Shown: positions 42,164 through 50,562 of the stretch, piece after piece
How positions within the stretch are numbered: position 1 is the stretch's first letter
How the letters are laid out: each line of letters opens with the position of its first letter
From: Streptomyces sp. LBL
GTDB taxonomy: Bacteria; Actinomycetota; Actinomycetes; Streptomycetales; Streptomycetaceae
NCBI RefSeq assembly: GCF_029893585.1
Contig: NZ_JARXYX010000003.1
Span: 62,001-126,000, forward strand
DNA: 64,000 nucleotides
Reading direction: 5' to 3'
Made by a program: the position numbers and the translations under genes
The notes under the pieces: model-generated
The model's database searches: none
Seen by the model: the letters and a program-made list of their open reading frames with translations, nothing else
Told to the model about the DNA's origin: nothing

Positions 42164-43189
42164 ATGCGCATTGGTGTCCTCACGTCCGGCGGCGACTGCC
42201 CCGGCCTGAACGCCGTCATCCGGTCCGTCGTGCACCGTGCCGTCGCCGACCACGGCGACGAGGTCATCGGTTTCCGGGACGGCTGGAAGGGCCTCCTGGA
42301 GTGCGACTATGTCAAGCTCGACCTCGACGCGGTGGGCGGCATCCTCGCGCGCGGCGGCACCATCCTCGGCTCCTCCCGGGTCCAGCCCTCGCACTTGCGG
42401 GACGGCGTGGACCGGGCCCGGGGCCACCTCGAGGAGCTCGGTCTCGACGCGGTCATCCCGATCGGCGGCGAGGGCACGCTCAAGGCCGCCCGGTTGATGT
42501 CCGACGCCGGTCTGCCGATCGTGGGCGTACCGAAGACCATCGACAACGACATCGCGGTGACCGACGTCACCTTCGGCTTCGACACGGCCGTGGGGGTCGC
42601 GACGGAGGCCCTCGACCGGCTGAAGACCACCGCCGAGTCCCACCAGCGCGTCCTGGTCGTCGAGGTCATGGGCCGCCACACCGGCTGGATAGCGCTGCAC
42701 TCCGGCATGGCCGCCGGCGCCCATGCCATCGTCGTACCGGAACGGCCCTTCGACATCGAGGAGCTGGCCCGCACGGTCGGCAAGCGGTTCGAGGCGGGCA
42801 AGCGGTTCGCGATCGTCGTCGCGGCGGAGGGGGCGAAGCCGGCGCAGGGCACCATGGCCTTCGACGAGGGCCGCAAGGACATCTACGGGCATGAGCGGTT
42901 CGCCGGGATAGCGCGGCAGCTGTCCATCGAGCTGGAGGAGCGCCTCGGCAAGGAGGCGCGGCCGGTGATTCTGGGGCATGTGCAGCGCGGTGGTACGCCG
43001 ACCGCTTACGACCGGGTGCTGGCGACCCGGTTCGGATGGCATGCGGTGGAGGCCGTGCACCGGGAGGAGTTCGGGAAGATGACGGCGCTGCGGGGGACGG
43101 ACATCGTGATGGTGTCGTTGGCGGAGGCCGTGGAGACGTTGAAGACGGTTCCCGCGGAGCGGTACGCGGAAGCGGAGTGCGTGCTGTAA
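42164..43189 (+). CDS. pfkA: ATP-dependent 6-phosphofructokinase
   Basis: 341 residues from ATG 42164. Motifs: LTSGGDCPGLNAVIRSVVH at the N-terminus, IGGEGTLKAA, PKTIDNDIAVTDVTFGFDTA with the catalytic Asp, EVMGRHTGWIALHSGMA, and VQRGGTPTAYDRVLATRFG. The Gly after GGE (E. coli position 104) fits ATP rather than pyrophosphate use, while the Lys of PKTIDND is usual for actinomycete enzymes. It phosphorylates fructose-6-phosphate in glycolysis. Monocistronic, ending in a hairpin. Confidence 0.95.
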   Translation: MRIGVLTSGGDCPGLNAVIRSVVHRAVADHGDEVIGFRDGWKGLLECDYVKLDLDAVGGILARGGTILGSSRVQPSHLRDGVDRARGHLEELGLDAVIPIGGEGTLKAARLMSDAGLPIVGVPKTIDNDIAVTDVTFGFDTAVGVATEALDRLKTTAESHQRVLVVEVMGRHTGWIALHSGMAAGAHAIVVPERPFDIEELARTVGKRFEAGKRFAIVVAAEGAKPAQGTMAFDEGRKDIYGHERFAGIARQLSIELEERLGKEARPVILGHVQRGGTPTAYDRVLATRFGWHAVEAVHREEFGKMTALRGTDIVMVSLAEAVETLKTVPAERYAEAECVL

Positions 43190-43209
43190 CTCCTGAGGTC
43201 GGCTGTTCT

Positions 43210-43237
43210 GCCCCCGGTCGAGAGTGCGGCCGGGGGC
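43210..43237 (+). terminator. pfkA terminator hairpin
   Basis: GCCCCCGG (43210-43217) pairs with CCGGGGGC (43230-43237) around a 12-nt loop, 20 bp after the pfkA stop, followed by GGTTCTAG. Typical position for an actinomycete terminator. Confidence 0.7.
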
Positions 43238-43297
43238 GGTTCTAGTCTGGGGGCGGACCGAAACCGTACAACCCCCACGAATCAGGAGCCGGCGGAG

Positions 43298-44251
43298 ATG
43301 GATCACAGCGGGCCCGGCATGACCATGGATCTGCCGCCGTTCACGCTGGGGCGGGGGCTTCAGTGGTCGGCGACGGACCCGTTCTTTCTGGTGGCCTGCC
43401 TGGTGGGACTCGCTCTGTACGGGTGGGGGGTCGTTCGACTGCGGCGGCGCGGGGACGCGTGGCCGGTGGGGCGGACGATCGCGTTCGTCGCGGGGGTGCT
43501 GAGCATCGGGCTGGTGATGTGCACCAAGCTCAATGACTACGGCATGGTCATGTTCAGCGTGCACATGGTGCAGCACATGGTGATCAGCATGCTGTCGCCG
43601 ATCCTGATCCTGCTCGGTGCCCCGGTCACGCTGGCGCTGCGCGCGCTGCCGACGGCGGGGCGCGGACGCAAGGGGCCGCGCGAGGCACTGCTGATGTTCC
43701 TGCACAGCCGGTACATGCGGATCATCACGCATCCGGCGTTCACCATTCCGCTGTTCATCGCCAGTCTGTACGCGCTGTACTTCACGCCGATCTTCGACTT
43801 CCTGATGGGGTCCCGGACGGGGCACATCGCGATGATGGTGCACTTCCTCGCCGTCGGAGTGGTCTTCTTCTGGCCGATCATGGGTGTGGACCCGGGCCCC
43901 AACCGCCCCGGTTATCTGATCCGGATGCTGGAGCTGTTCGCCGGAATGCCGTTCCACGCCTTCTTCGGCATCGCGCTGATGATGGCGTCCACGCCCATGG
44001 TCGAGACGTTCAAGAACCCGCCCGCCTCTCTCGGTATCGACGCGCTGTCGGACCAGAACGCGGCCGGCGGGATCGCGTGGGCGTTCAGTGAGATTCCGTC
44101 CGTACTGGTGTTGATCGCACTGCTGTTCCAGTGGTACCGCTCCGAACAACGGCAGGCCAAGCGCACGGACCGGGCCGCCGACCGGGACGGCGACAAGGAA
44201 CTCGAGGCATACAACGCCTATTTGGCCTCATTGAACGCACGCGGGCGTTGA
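43298..44251 (+). CDS. CtaG-like cytochrome c oxidase assembly membrane protein
   Basis: 317 residues from ATG 43298. About seven hydrophobic segments are visible, with the caa3_CtaG family's histidine-rich motifs HMVQHMVISMLSPILILLGA and MMVHFLAVGVVFFWPIMGVD, plus MPFHAFFGIALM. The family helps insert copper or assemble the cytochrome c oxidase, and is found throughout actinomycetes. The C-terminus is polar (EQRQAKRTDRAADRDGDKEL). The next stretch on the plus strand is degraded. Confidence 0.9.
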   Translation: MDHSGPGMTMDLPPFTLGRGLQWSATDPFFLVACLVGLALYGWGVVRLRRRGDAWPVGRTIAFVAGVLSIGLVMCTKLNDYGMVMFSVHMVQHMVISMLSPILILLGAPVTLALRALPTAGRGRKGPREALLMFLHSRYMRIITHPAFTIPLFIASLYALYFTPIFDFLMGSRTGHIAMMVHFLAVGVVFFWPIMGVDPGPNRPGYLIRMLELFAGMPFHAFFGIALMMASTPMVETFKNPPASLGIDALSDQNAAGGIAWAFSEIPSVLVLIALLFQWYRSEQRQAKRTDRAADRDGDKELEAYNAYLASLNARGR

Positions 44252-44630
44252 AGGGCTTCTTGTTCAGAAGTATGAAGCGCGACGGGGGAGCCGCAGGGGG
44301 AGCGGTGATGACACTTCGCGCATTTGTGCGCCCGACTCCCGGCCACCGTCCTCGGACCCGCCGCCCGTCCTCGGACCCGCCGCCCGTCTCCGAACCCGCC
44401 ACGTCGCCCCGGTCGAGCCCGCCGCCCGCTTCCGACCCTCCGGTCAGCTCACCGCCGCAGGTGACGAGCGCGCCGCCACCCAGTGCCGCACCCGGGGCCC
44501 CGCCCCCGCCCAGCACCCCGGTCACCACCAGCGCACCGCCCCCGCTGAGCGCCCCCGTCACCAGCGAACCCGCGAGCAGCGCACCGGCCACCGACGCCCC
44601 GGCGAGCAGCGCGCCGGCCAGGGCGGGCGC
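44252..44630. other. Pro/Ala-rich low-complexity stretch, no intact gene
   Basis: A frame beginning ATG 44308, with GGGGAG upstream, reads VRPTPGHRPRTRRPSSDPPP and continues as Pro/Ser/Ala-rich sequence. The DNA is built of CCGCCCGTCCTCGGACCCG and GCGCACCGGCCACC-like repeats. It meets the kinase-like remnant in a different frame. It may be an expanded linker of the old gene, or an unrelated repeat. Confidence 0.45.
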
Positions 44631-45356
44631 GCCGGTGCCCTGGCGCCCTTCCTGCGGGCGCTGCTCGCGAAGGACCCGGACGCGCGGCTGTCCGCGGCGC
44701 CGACGGAGGCGGAGCTGTCGCGGATCGTCACCCCGCAGGCGGAGGCGTACGCCCGCACCCGGACCGACCCGGGGTCACAGCCCCCGTGGGCCGGGATTCC
44801 CGCACTGCCAACGGATCCGCAGGGGTACGGGACGGCCATGGGGTCGCCGGGGGCGGCCGCGGGTACGAACGGATCCGGTCGGGCTTCCGGTCCGGCTTCC
44901 TGGCCGGCTTCCAGTCCGGCTTCCGGGCCGGCGGGGCCCTGGCCCGGGTCGGCCCCGTCCGGATCCGGGCATCCCTCGCTGGCCGCGTCCGGATCCGGCC
45001 GACGGCGGCGTGGGCGCTCGTACGCGCTGCGCGCCGTGGCCGCGGGCGGGCTCGGGCTGGCACTCGCGCTGGGCGGGGTCTGGTACGCCCTGGCCGGCCG
45101 GCCGGGTGACGGGCCGCACGACGAGGAGGTGCTCGGGTTCACCCGGCTGGGCGCCGACGTCTCCCTCGCCGACGCTCGCACGGAGTCGGACGTGGCGTGC
45201 GGTCGCGAGGTGTCTCCGGGCGACTACGGCTTCGATCCTTCCGTGTACACGGCGGGCTCCTGGACCAGCGAGGGCAGCTGGAAGAACGGCACACATTTCG
45301 TCGTGTGCACCGTACGGAAGCAGAACGGGGGCACCATGGGGGGAGGCGAACCATGA
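44631..45356 (+). pseudogene. C-terminal remnant of a Ser/Thr-kinase-like membrane protein
   Basis: The frame ending at TGA 45354-45356 opens with LAPFLRALLAKDPDARLSAA and EAELSRIV, the helix that closes bacterial Ser/Thr kinase domains. A Pro/Gly/Ser-rich linker follows. A transmembrane helix (LRAVAAGGLGLALALGGVWY) and an outside domain with two Cys (ESDVACGREVSPGDYGFDPS ... FVVCTVRK) complete it. The kinase catalytic lobes (HRDLKP, DFG) are nowhere upstream. If translated from ATG 44838 it would be a 172-residue membrane protein, so a surviving truncated gene is possible. Confidence 0.6.
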
Positions 45357-45369
45357 GGAGGGTGTTGCG

Positions 45370-45540
45370 ATGCCCGGTTCCACGGACGGCTCGACCAGGA
45401 CGATGGGGGTGCTCACCGTCGGCGGACTCGTCGCGGTGACCGCCTACACGGTGGCGCTCGGCAGTAACGGCTGGCTGTGGTTCGGCTGGGTCGTGCTGGG
45501 CCTGATCACCCTCGGGATGGTGACCACCCGCGGCGCCTGA
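45370..45540 (+). CDS. small two-TM membrane protein
   Basis: 56 residues from ATG 45370, with GAGGAGG upstream. It has two hydrophobic segments: about 12-29 (MGVLTVGGLVAVTAYTVAL) and 33-51 (GWLWFGWVVLGLITLGMV). It lies 13 bp after the kinase-like remnant and ends 3 bp from the stop of the convergent histidine kinase. I know this only as a conserved Streptomyces hypothetical type. No function can be assigned. Confidence 0.75.
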   Translation: MPGSTDGSTRTMGVLTVGGLVAVTAYTVALGSNGWLWFGWVVLGLITLGMVTTRGA

Positions 45541-45543
45541 CCG

Positions 45544-46758
45544 TCAGCCGCCGGTGAGGCGGCTCGCGGAGTGCACCCCCGGCTGGTACTTCGGCAGCCG
45601 GGCGGTGATCTTCATGCCCGCTCCCACGGCGGTCTCGATGACGAGTCCGTAGTCGTCGCCGTAGACCTGGCGGAGCCGGTCGTCGACGTTGGACAGGCCG
45701 ATGCCGCCCGACGGGCTGACCTCGCCCGCGAGGATGCGGCCCAGCAGGGCGGGGTCCATCCCGGCGCCGTCGTCCTCGATGACGACCAGGGCCTCGGCGC
45801 CGGCGTCCTGCGCGGTGATGCTGATGTGGCTCTTGCCGGCGACCACCGCCTTGCCCTCCAGGCCGTGCTTGACGGCGTTCTCGACGAGTGGCTGGAGGCA
45901 GAGGAAGGGCAGGGCGACCGGCAGCACCTCCGGCGCGATCTGCAGGGTCACCGACAGGCGGTCGCCGAAGCGTGCCCGTACGAGCGCCAAGTAGTGGTCG
46001 ATGGCGTGCAGTTCGTCGGCGAGGGTGGTGAAGTCGCCGTGTCTCCGGAACGAGTAGCGGGTGAAGTCGGCGAACTCCAGGAGCAGTTCGCGGGCCCGCT
46101 CGGGGTCGGTGCGCACGAACGAGGCGATCACCGCGAGCGAGTTGAAGATGAAGTGCGGGGATATCTGGGCGCGCAGGGCCTTGATCTCGGCCTCGATGAG
46201 ACGGGTGCGGGACTGGTCGAGGTCGGCGAGTTCGAGCTGGACGGAGACCCAGCGGGCGACCTCTCCGGCGGCCCGGACCAGGACGGCGGACTCCCGGGGT
46301 GCGCAGGCGACCAGGGCGCCGTGGACGCGGTCGTCGACGGTGAGCGGGGCGACGACGGCCCAGCGGACGGGGCAGTCGGGCACCTCGCACGTCAGCCGGA
46401 AGGCCTCGCCGCGGCCGGTCTCCAGGGGGCCCGCGAGGCGTTCCATTATCTCGGTGCGGTGGTGGTCGCCCACACCGTCCCAGACCAGAACCTCCTTCTG
46501 GTCGGTCAGACACAGCGCGTCCGTGCCCAGCAGCGTGCGCAGCCGGCGGGCCGACTTGCCGGCGGTCTCCTCCGTGAGGCCCGCGCGCAGCGGGGGCGCG
46601 GCGAGGGCGGCGGTGTGCAGGGTCTCGAAGGTGGCGTGTTCGACCGGGGTACCGAGTCCGCCGAGGTGCTGCGGGCGGGCGGTGCGCCGGCCGAGCCAGA
46701 ATCCTGCGGCGAGCAGCGGGAGGATCGCCACACACAGCCCGGCGAGGAATCCGCTCAT
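45544..46758 (-). CDS. LytS/YehU-type sensor histidine kinase
   Basis: 404 residues from ATG 46758. One N-terminal hydrophobic segment (FLAGLCVAILPLLAAGFWLG), then a GAF-like region at about 60-190 (CLTDQKEVLVWDGVGDHH, VRWAVVAPLTVDDRVHGALV). The His_kinase motif is ALRAQISPHFIFNSLAVIAS, phosphoryl His in PHF. The ATPase has PLVENAVKHGLEG and SGGIGLSNVDDRL. Its partner is the LytTR regulator three genes upstream in the same operon. Such pairs sense small carboxylates (pyruvate/acetate in BtsSR and similar), fitting the symporter between them. Translation may be linked to the symporter through the micro-ORF chain. Confidence 0.92.
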   Translation of the reverse strand: MSGFLAGLCVAILPLLAAGFWLGRRTARPQHLGGLGTPVEHATFETLHTAALAAPPLRAGLTEETAGKSARRLRTLLGTDALCLTDQKEVLVWDGVGDHHRTEIMERLAGPLETGRGEAFRLTCEVPDCPVRWAVVAPLTVDDRVHGALVACAPRESAVLVRAAGEVARWVSVQLELADLDQSRTRLIEAEIKALRAQISPHFIFNSLAVIASFVRTDPERARELLLEFADFTRYSFRRHGDFTTLADELHAIDHYLALVRARFGDRLSVTLQIAPEVLPVALPFLCLQPLVENAVKHGLEGKAVVAGKSHISITAQDAGAEALVVIEDDGAGMDPALLGRILAGEVSPSGGIGLSNVDDRLRQVYGDDYGLVIETAVGAGMKITARLPKYQPGVHSASRLTGG

Positions 46759-46978
46759 GGCGTCACCCCCGCCGTGTGGGGCGCGCTCATGCCTTGACCT
46801 CCGCCGCGTGACGCGCGCTCAGCCTTGGCCCTGCTGTGTGACGCGCGCTCATGCCTTGGCCCCCGCCGCGTGACGCGCGCTCAGCCTTGGCCCTGCTGTG
46901 TGACGCGCGCTCATGCCTTGGCCCCCGCCGCGGGACGCGCGCTCATGCCTTGGCCCCCGCCGCGGGACGCGCGCTCAT
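46755..46978 (-). other. chain of five overlapping micro-ORFs linking symporter stop to kinase start
   Basis: On the minus strand the symporter stop (46975-46977) overlaps an ATG (ATGA). From there, five complete micro-ORFs follow, each ending in TGA that overlaps the next ATG: 46943-46978 (MSARPAAGAKA), 46911-46946 (same), 46849-46914 (21 aa), 46787-46852 (21 aa) and 46755-46790 (MSAPHTAGVTP). The last stop overlaps the kinase ATG at 46758. The DNA is a tandem expansion of a 31-33-bp unit with core GGCCAAGGCATGAGCGCGC, seeded by the symporter's own 3' end. It is either an incidental effect of the expansion or a termination-reinitiation relay. Confidence 0.75.
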
Positions 46979-48687
46979 GCCTTGGCCTCCGCCCGCAGTT
47001 CCTCCGGCAGGTGGAAGCGGGCCAGGATGGCCGCCGTCCCCACCGGGACCCGGCCTGCCGTGGCCAGGGACACCAGCACCATGGTGAGGAAGCTCAGCGG
47101 TACCGACCAGAGCGCGGGCCAGGCCAGCAAGGAGTGCAGGGGGCCGGTGCCCGGGAAGCCCGCCATGGTCGCGGCCACGGCGACGAACGCGGAGCCGCCG
47201 CCCACCAGCATCCCGGCGGCCGCGCCCGGCGGGGTCAGCCGCCGCCACCAGATGCCGAGGACGAGCAGCGGGCAGAAGGACGAGGCCGACACCGCGAAAG
47301 CCAGCCCGACCGCGTCGGCGACCGGCAGTCCGCCCACGAGCATGCCGGCGGCGAGCGGGACGACCATGGCGAGTACCGTGCCGAGCCGGAAGTGCCGTAC
47401 GCCGCGCGCGGGCAGGACGTCCTGGGTGAGCACGCCGGCGACGGCCATGGTCAGCCCGGACGCCGTCGACAGGAACGCGGCGAAGGCACCGCCCGCCACC
47501 AGGGCGCCGAGCAGGTCGCCGCCGAGGCCTCCGATCATCCGTTCGGGCAGCAGCAGGACGGTGGCGTCCGCGTCGTCGGTGAGGGTGAGTTCGGGGGCGT
47601 AGAGCCGGCCGAGGGCGCCGTAGACGGGCGGCAGCAGATAGAAGCCGCCGATCAGGGCGAGCACCGCCACGGTGGTGCGGCGGGCGGCGACTCCGTGCGG
47701 GCTGGTGTAGAAGCGGACCACGACGTGCGGCAGGCCCATGGTGCCGAGGAAGGTGGCCAGGATCAGCCCGTACGTGGCGTACAGCGGGCGTTCCTCGCGG
47801 CTCGCGGCGAGGGAGGTCGACATGCCGCCGGAGCCGCTGCGGTCGGCGGTCGGGACTGCGGCGCCCCGATCGAAGGTGAGGCGGGTGCCCTGCTCGACGC
47901 GGTGGGTGCCTGCGGGCAGGCGGAGCCGGTCGTGGTCGTGCGCGCGGCCGTCGACCGTGCCGCTCACCGTGACGGTCAGCGGCGCGTCCAGCTTGAGGTC
48001 GAGGCCCGCGTCGACACGGACGGCCCGCTGCTCGCGGAAGGTGGCCGGTTCCTCGAAGGCGGGCCGGGGGGCTCCGTCGTCCTGCCAGGCGAGGACGAGG
48101 AAGAGGACGGGGACGAGCAGGGCGGTGAGTTTGAGCCAGTACTGGAAGGCCTGCACGAAGGTGATGCTGCGCATGCCGCCGGCGGCGACGGTGGCGACCA
48201 CCACGGCCGCGACGATCACTCCGCCGAGCCAGGCGGGCGCCCCGGTCAGCACCGTCAGCGTCAGCCCGGCGCCCTGGAGTTGGGGCAGCAGGTACAGCCA
48301 GCCGACCCCGACGACGAAGGCGCCCGCCAGCCGCCGTACCGCCTGGGAGGCGAGCCGGGCCTCGGCGAAGTCGGGCAGCGTGTAGGCGCCGGAGCGGCGC
48401 AGGGGGGCGGCGACGAACAGGAGCAGGACCAGATATCCGGCGGTGTAGCCGACCGGGTACCAGAGCATGTCCGGGCCCTGGACCAGGACGAGGCCGGCGA
48501 TGCCGAGGAAGGAGGCGGCGGAGAGGTACTCGCCGCTGATGGCGGCCGCGTTGAGGCGGGGGCCGACGGTGCGGGAGGCGACGTAGAAGTCGGAGGTGGT
48601 GCGGGAGATGCGCAGGCCGAAGGCGCCGACGAGGACGGTCGCCACGACGACGAGGGCTACGGCGGGGACGGCGTAGTTCGAGTTCAT
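46975..48687 (-). CDS. sodium:solute symporter (SSS family, acetate/pyruvate type)
   Basis: 570 residues from ATG 48687. About 13 hydrophobic segments. SSS signatures: TSDFYVASRTVGPRLNAAAI, SGEYLSAASFLGIAGLVLVQ, YTLPDFAEARLAS, GAFAAFLSTASGLTMAVAGV and AVGLAFAVSASSFCPLLVLG. These are closest to cation/acetate (ActP) and monocarboxylate symporters. A roughly 75-residue polar insertion, about 225-300 (DLKLDAPLTVTVSGTVDGRA ...), is expected outside the membrane. Gene order regulator, small membrane protein, symporter, kinase with overlaps implies one transcript controlled by its own two-component pair. Confidence 0.9.
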   Translation of the reverse strand: MNSNYAVPAVALVVVATVLVGAFGLRISRTTSDFYVASRTVGPRLNAAAISGEYLSAASFLGIAGLVLVQGPDMLWYPVGYTAGYLVLLLFVAAPLRRSGAYTLPDFAEARLASQAVRRLAGAFVVGVGWLYLLPQLQGAGLTLTVLTGAPAWLGGVIVAAVVVATVAAGGMRSITFVQAFQYWLKLTALLVPVLFLVLAWQDDGAPRPAFEEPATFREQRAVRVDAGLDLKLDAPLTVTVSGTVDGRAHDHDRLRLPAGTHRVEQGTRLTFDRGAAVPTADRSGSGGMSTSLAASREERPLYATYGLILATFLGTMGLPHVVVRFYTSPHGVAARRTTVAVLALIGGFYLLPPVYGALGRLYAPELTLTDDADATVLLLPERMIGGLGGDLLGALVAGGAFAAFLSTASGLTMAVAGVLTQDVLPARGVRHFRLGTVLAMVVPLAAGMLVGGLPVADAVGLAFAVSASSFCPLLVLGIWWRRLTPPGAAAGMLVGGGSAFVAVAATMAGFPGTGPLHSLLAWPALWSVPLSFLTMVLVSLATAGRVPVGTAAILARFHLPEELRAEAKA

Positions 48688-48726
48688 CCGTGGTCAGCTC
48701 ATCCAGCTCATCCGTGGTCAGTTCAT
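48688..48726 (-). repeat. duplicated start-region GATGA(G/A)CTGACCACG between two operon genes
   Basis: On the minus strand GATGAACTGACCACG, GATGAGCTG and GATGAGCTGACCACG precede the symporter start (GATGAACTCG), so the start context is repeated. The stop of the upstream gene (48723-48725) overlaps an ATG followed by AAC TGA, giving tiny ORFs (MN, MSWMS). Confidence 0.6.
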
Positions 48727-49088
48727 CGGTCCTGTACGAGGCGCACGAAGTCCCGCTCGTTGCGTTCGGCGCGTCGCACGTACCAGCGGGCGAGCAGGAC
48801 CAGCGGGACGTAGAGGCCGAAGCCGAGGACGGCCCATTCGAGGCGGCGCGCGTCCGGCAGCGCCGCGAAGAGCAGCGGCAAGGGGCCGATGAGCAGGACG
48901 AGGAACGCGAACACGGCGAGGGCGGCGCGCAGTTGGGTGCGCATCAGGGAACGGACGTAGGTGTGGCCGAGAGTGGTCTGTTCGTCGATCTCGGTGCGCG
49001 GGCGGTAGTAGCCGGAGACGTGGCGTATGCGACGGGGCGGGCCGGTGACGACGACTCGGCGTTCGGTGGGGTTCTGGGGCACCGTCAC
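48723..49088 (-). CDS. small membrane protein of the symporter operon (DUF485-like)
   Basis: 121 residues from GTG 49088, overlapping the LytTR stop by 4 nt (GTGA). A basic N-terminal tail (RRVVVTGPPRRIRHVSGYYR) is followed by two hydrophobic segments (AALAVFAFLVLLIGPLPLLF and LEWAVLGFGLYVPLVLLAR) and a charged C-terminus (RRAERNERDFVRLVQDR). Acetate-type symporters usually have a DUF485 partner (YjcH-like) in this position with the same topology. The family match is by topology and context only. Confidence 0.82.
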   Translation of the reverse strand: MTVPQNPTERRVVVTGPPRRIRHVSGYYRPRTEIDEQTTLGHTYVRSLMRTQLRAALAVFAFLVLLIGPLPLLFAALPDARRLEWAVLGFGLYVPLVLLARWYVRRAERNERDFVRLVQDR

Positions 49089-49834
49089 GCCCTCCTCATC
49101 AGCAGGTCCCGCAGCTCGCGGGTGTGGCGGCGGCTGACCTGGAGTTCCTCGGAACCGACCAGGACACTCACCGTACCCGCGTCCAGGCGGAGTTCGCCGA
49201 TGTGGCGCAGGGCGACGAGGTGGCGGCGGTGGATGCGGACGAAGCCTCGGGAGCGCCAGCGCTCCTCCAGGGTGGACAGCGGGATCCGTACGAGGTGGCT
49301 GCCCTTGTCGGTGTGCAGCCGGGCGTAGTCGCCCTGTGCCTCGACGTGGGTGATGTCGTCCACGGCGACGAAGCGGGTCACGCCGCCGAGTTCGACGGGC
49401 AGGTGGCCCGGGTCGGGTTCGTGCACGGGTATCCGGGGCGCGGAGTCGCTGCGCTCGGCGGCCCGGCGGACGGCTTCCGCCAGGCGCTCCTTACGGACGG
49501 GTTTCAGCACGTAGTCGACGGCCTTGAGGTCGAAGGCCTGGACGGCGAAGTCCTCGTGCGCGGTGACGAACACGACCAGCGGCGGCTTGGCGAACCCGGT
49601 GAGCAGGCGGGCGAGGTCGAGTCCGTCGAGGCCGGGCATGTTGATGTCGAGGAAGACCACGTCGATCGCCTCCGGCCCGTGCGGCCCCGACTCCAGCGCG
49701 CGGTTGATGCGGCGCAGGGCCTCCGTCGCGTCACCGGCACCCTCGGCGCTGCCTATACGGGGATCGGCGTTCAGGAGGTAGAGCAGCTCCTCCAGCGAGG
49801 GGCGTTCGTCGTCGACAGCCAGGGCACGCAGCAT
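49085..49834 (-). CDS. LytTR-family response regulator
   Basis: 249 residues from ATG 49834. The receiver domain has LRALAVDDERPSLEELLYLL, phosphoacceptor Asp in VVFLDINMPGLDGLDLARLL, and KPVRKERL. The LytTR DNA-binding domain lies at about 145-245 (RFVAVDDITHVEAQGDYARL, RIPLSTLEERWRSRGFVRIH, VSRRHTRELRDLL). No strong ribosome site precedes 49834, so the start is set by homology. It is the first gene of the symporter/kinase operon, overlapping the next by 4 nt. It likely activates the operon in response to a small carboxylate. Confidence 0.93.
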   Translation of the reverse strand: MLRALAVDDERPSLEELLYLLNADPRIGSAEGAGDATEALRRINRALESGPHGPEAIDVVFLDINMPGLDGLDLARLLTGFAKPPLVVFVTAHEDFAVQAFDLKAVDYVLKPVRKERLAEAVRRAAERSDSAPRIPVHEPDPGHLPVELGGVTRFVAVDDITHVEAQGDYARLHTDKGSHLVRIPLSTLEERWRSRGFVRIHRRHLVALRHIGELRLDAGTVSVLVGSEELQVSRRHTRELRDLLMRRA

Positions 49835-49912
49835 GAACCCGGAGTGTAGGAGCATTTCGTACGCCTTGACACGTGCCGGGGGTTCGGAGCTCCCCCTGGA
49901 TACAGTGCCCGC

Positions 49913-50428
49913 ATGCACAACAGGCCCACGCCGTTCGACGAGCTCGACCGGAAGATCCTCACCGCGCTGATGGCGAACGCCAGGACGAGTTTCGCCGAGA
50001 TCGGTGCGGTGGTCGGACTGTCCTCGACGGCGGTGAAGCGGAGGGTGGACCGGCTGCGGGACACGGGCGTGATCACCGGGTTCACGGCCACGGTGAAGCC
50101 GTCGGCGCTGGGCTGGCTCACGGAGGCGTACGTCGAGGTGTACTGCGAGGGCGCGGCCCCGCCGAGGCGGCTCGCCGAAGTGGTCCGCAACCACCCGGAG
50201 ATCACCGCGGCGATGACCGTGACGGGCGGCGCTGACGCGCTGCTGCACGTCCGCGCGCGGGATGTCGAGCACTTCGAGGAGGTGCTGGAGCGGATCCGCG
50301 TGGAGCCGTTCATCAGGAAGACGATCAGTGTGATGGTCCTGTCCCATCTCCTCCCGGAAAGCCCGGAGGCGGGCGCCAGCCAGCCCGCGCCGGAGGAAAC
50401 GCCGGGGAGCGCAGCAGACGTGCGCTGA
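49913..50428 (+). CDS. Lrp/AsnC-family regulator
   Basis: 171 residues from ATG 49913. The HTH is FDELDRKILTALMANARTSF, AEIGAVVGLSSTAVKRRVDR, LRDTGVITGFTATV. The RAM ligand domain (EAYVEVYCEGAAPPRRLAEV ... ALLHVRARDVEHFEEVLERI) follows, with a disordered tail. It lies upstream of the arginine-dihydrolase-like and ornithine aminotransferase genes in the same orientation. It probably responds to arginine or ornithine and controls those two genes; this is inferred from position. Confidence 0.92.
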   Translation: MHNRPTPFDELDRKILTALMANARTSFAEIGAVVGLSSTAVKRRVDRLRDTGVITGFTATVKPSALGWLTEAYVEVYCEGAAPPRRLAEVVRNHPEITAAMTVTGGADALLHVRARDVEHFEEVLERIRVEPFIRKTISVMVLSHLLPESPEAGASQPAPEETPGSAADVR

Positions 50429-50562
50429 ACGGAAGAAAGACGCAGCGATCCTGCGCGGACACGCAATTCTTCTTCCTTGTCGGCGGTATCCGTCACTTCC
50501 TACCGTGGTGTCACCCCTCAGTGACCACTCAGTCACACCGCAGGAAGCGGAGGAACCCCTCT

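Noticed and set aside
41036..44149. 1037-codon minus-strand ORF opposite gatD, pfkA and the CtaG-like gene
   Set aside because: It is the shadow of three well-supported plus-strand genes, rich in Asp/His/Arg with no domain signatures.
44131..45540. 469-codon ORF covering the kinase remnant region
   Set aside because: Its Pro/Arg-rich middle is out of frame with the protein-like kinase tail. Only its last 56 codons (from 45370) form a credible small gene.
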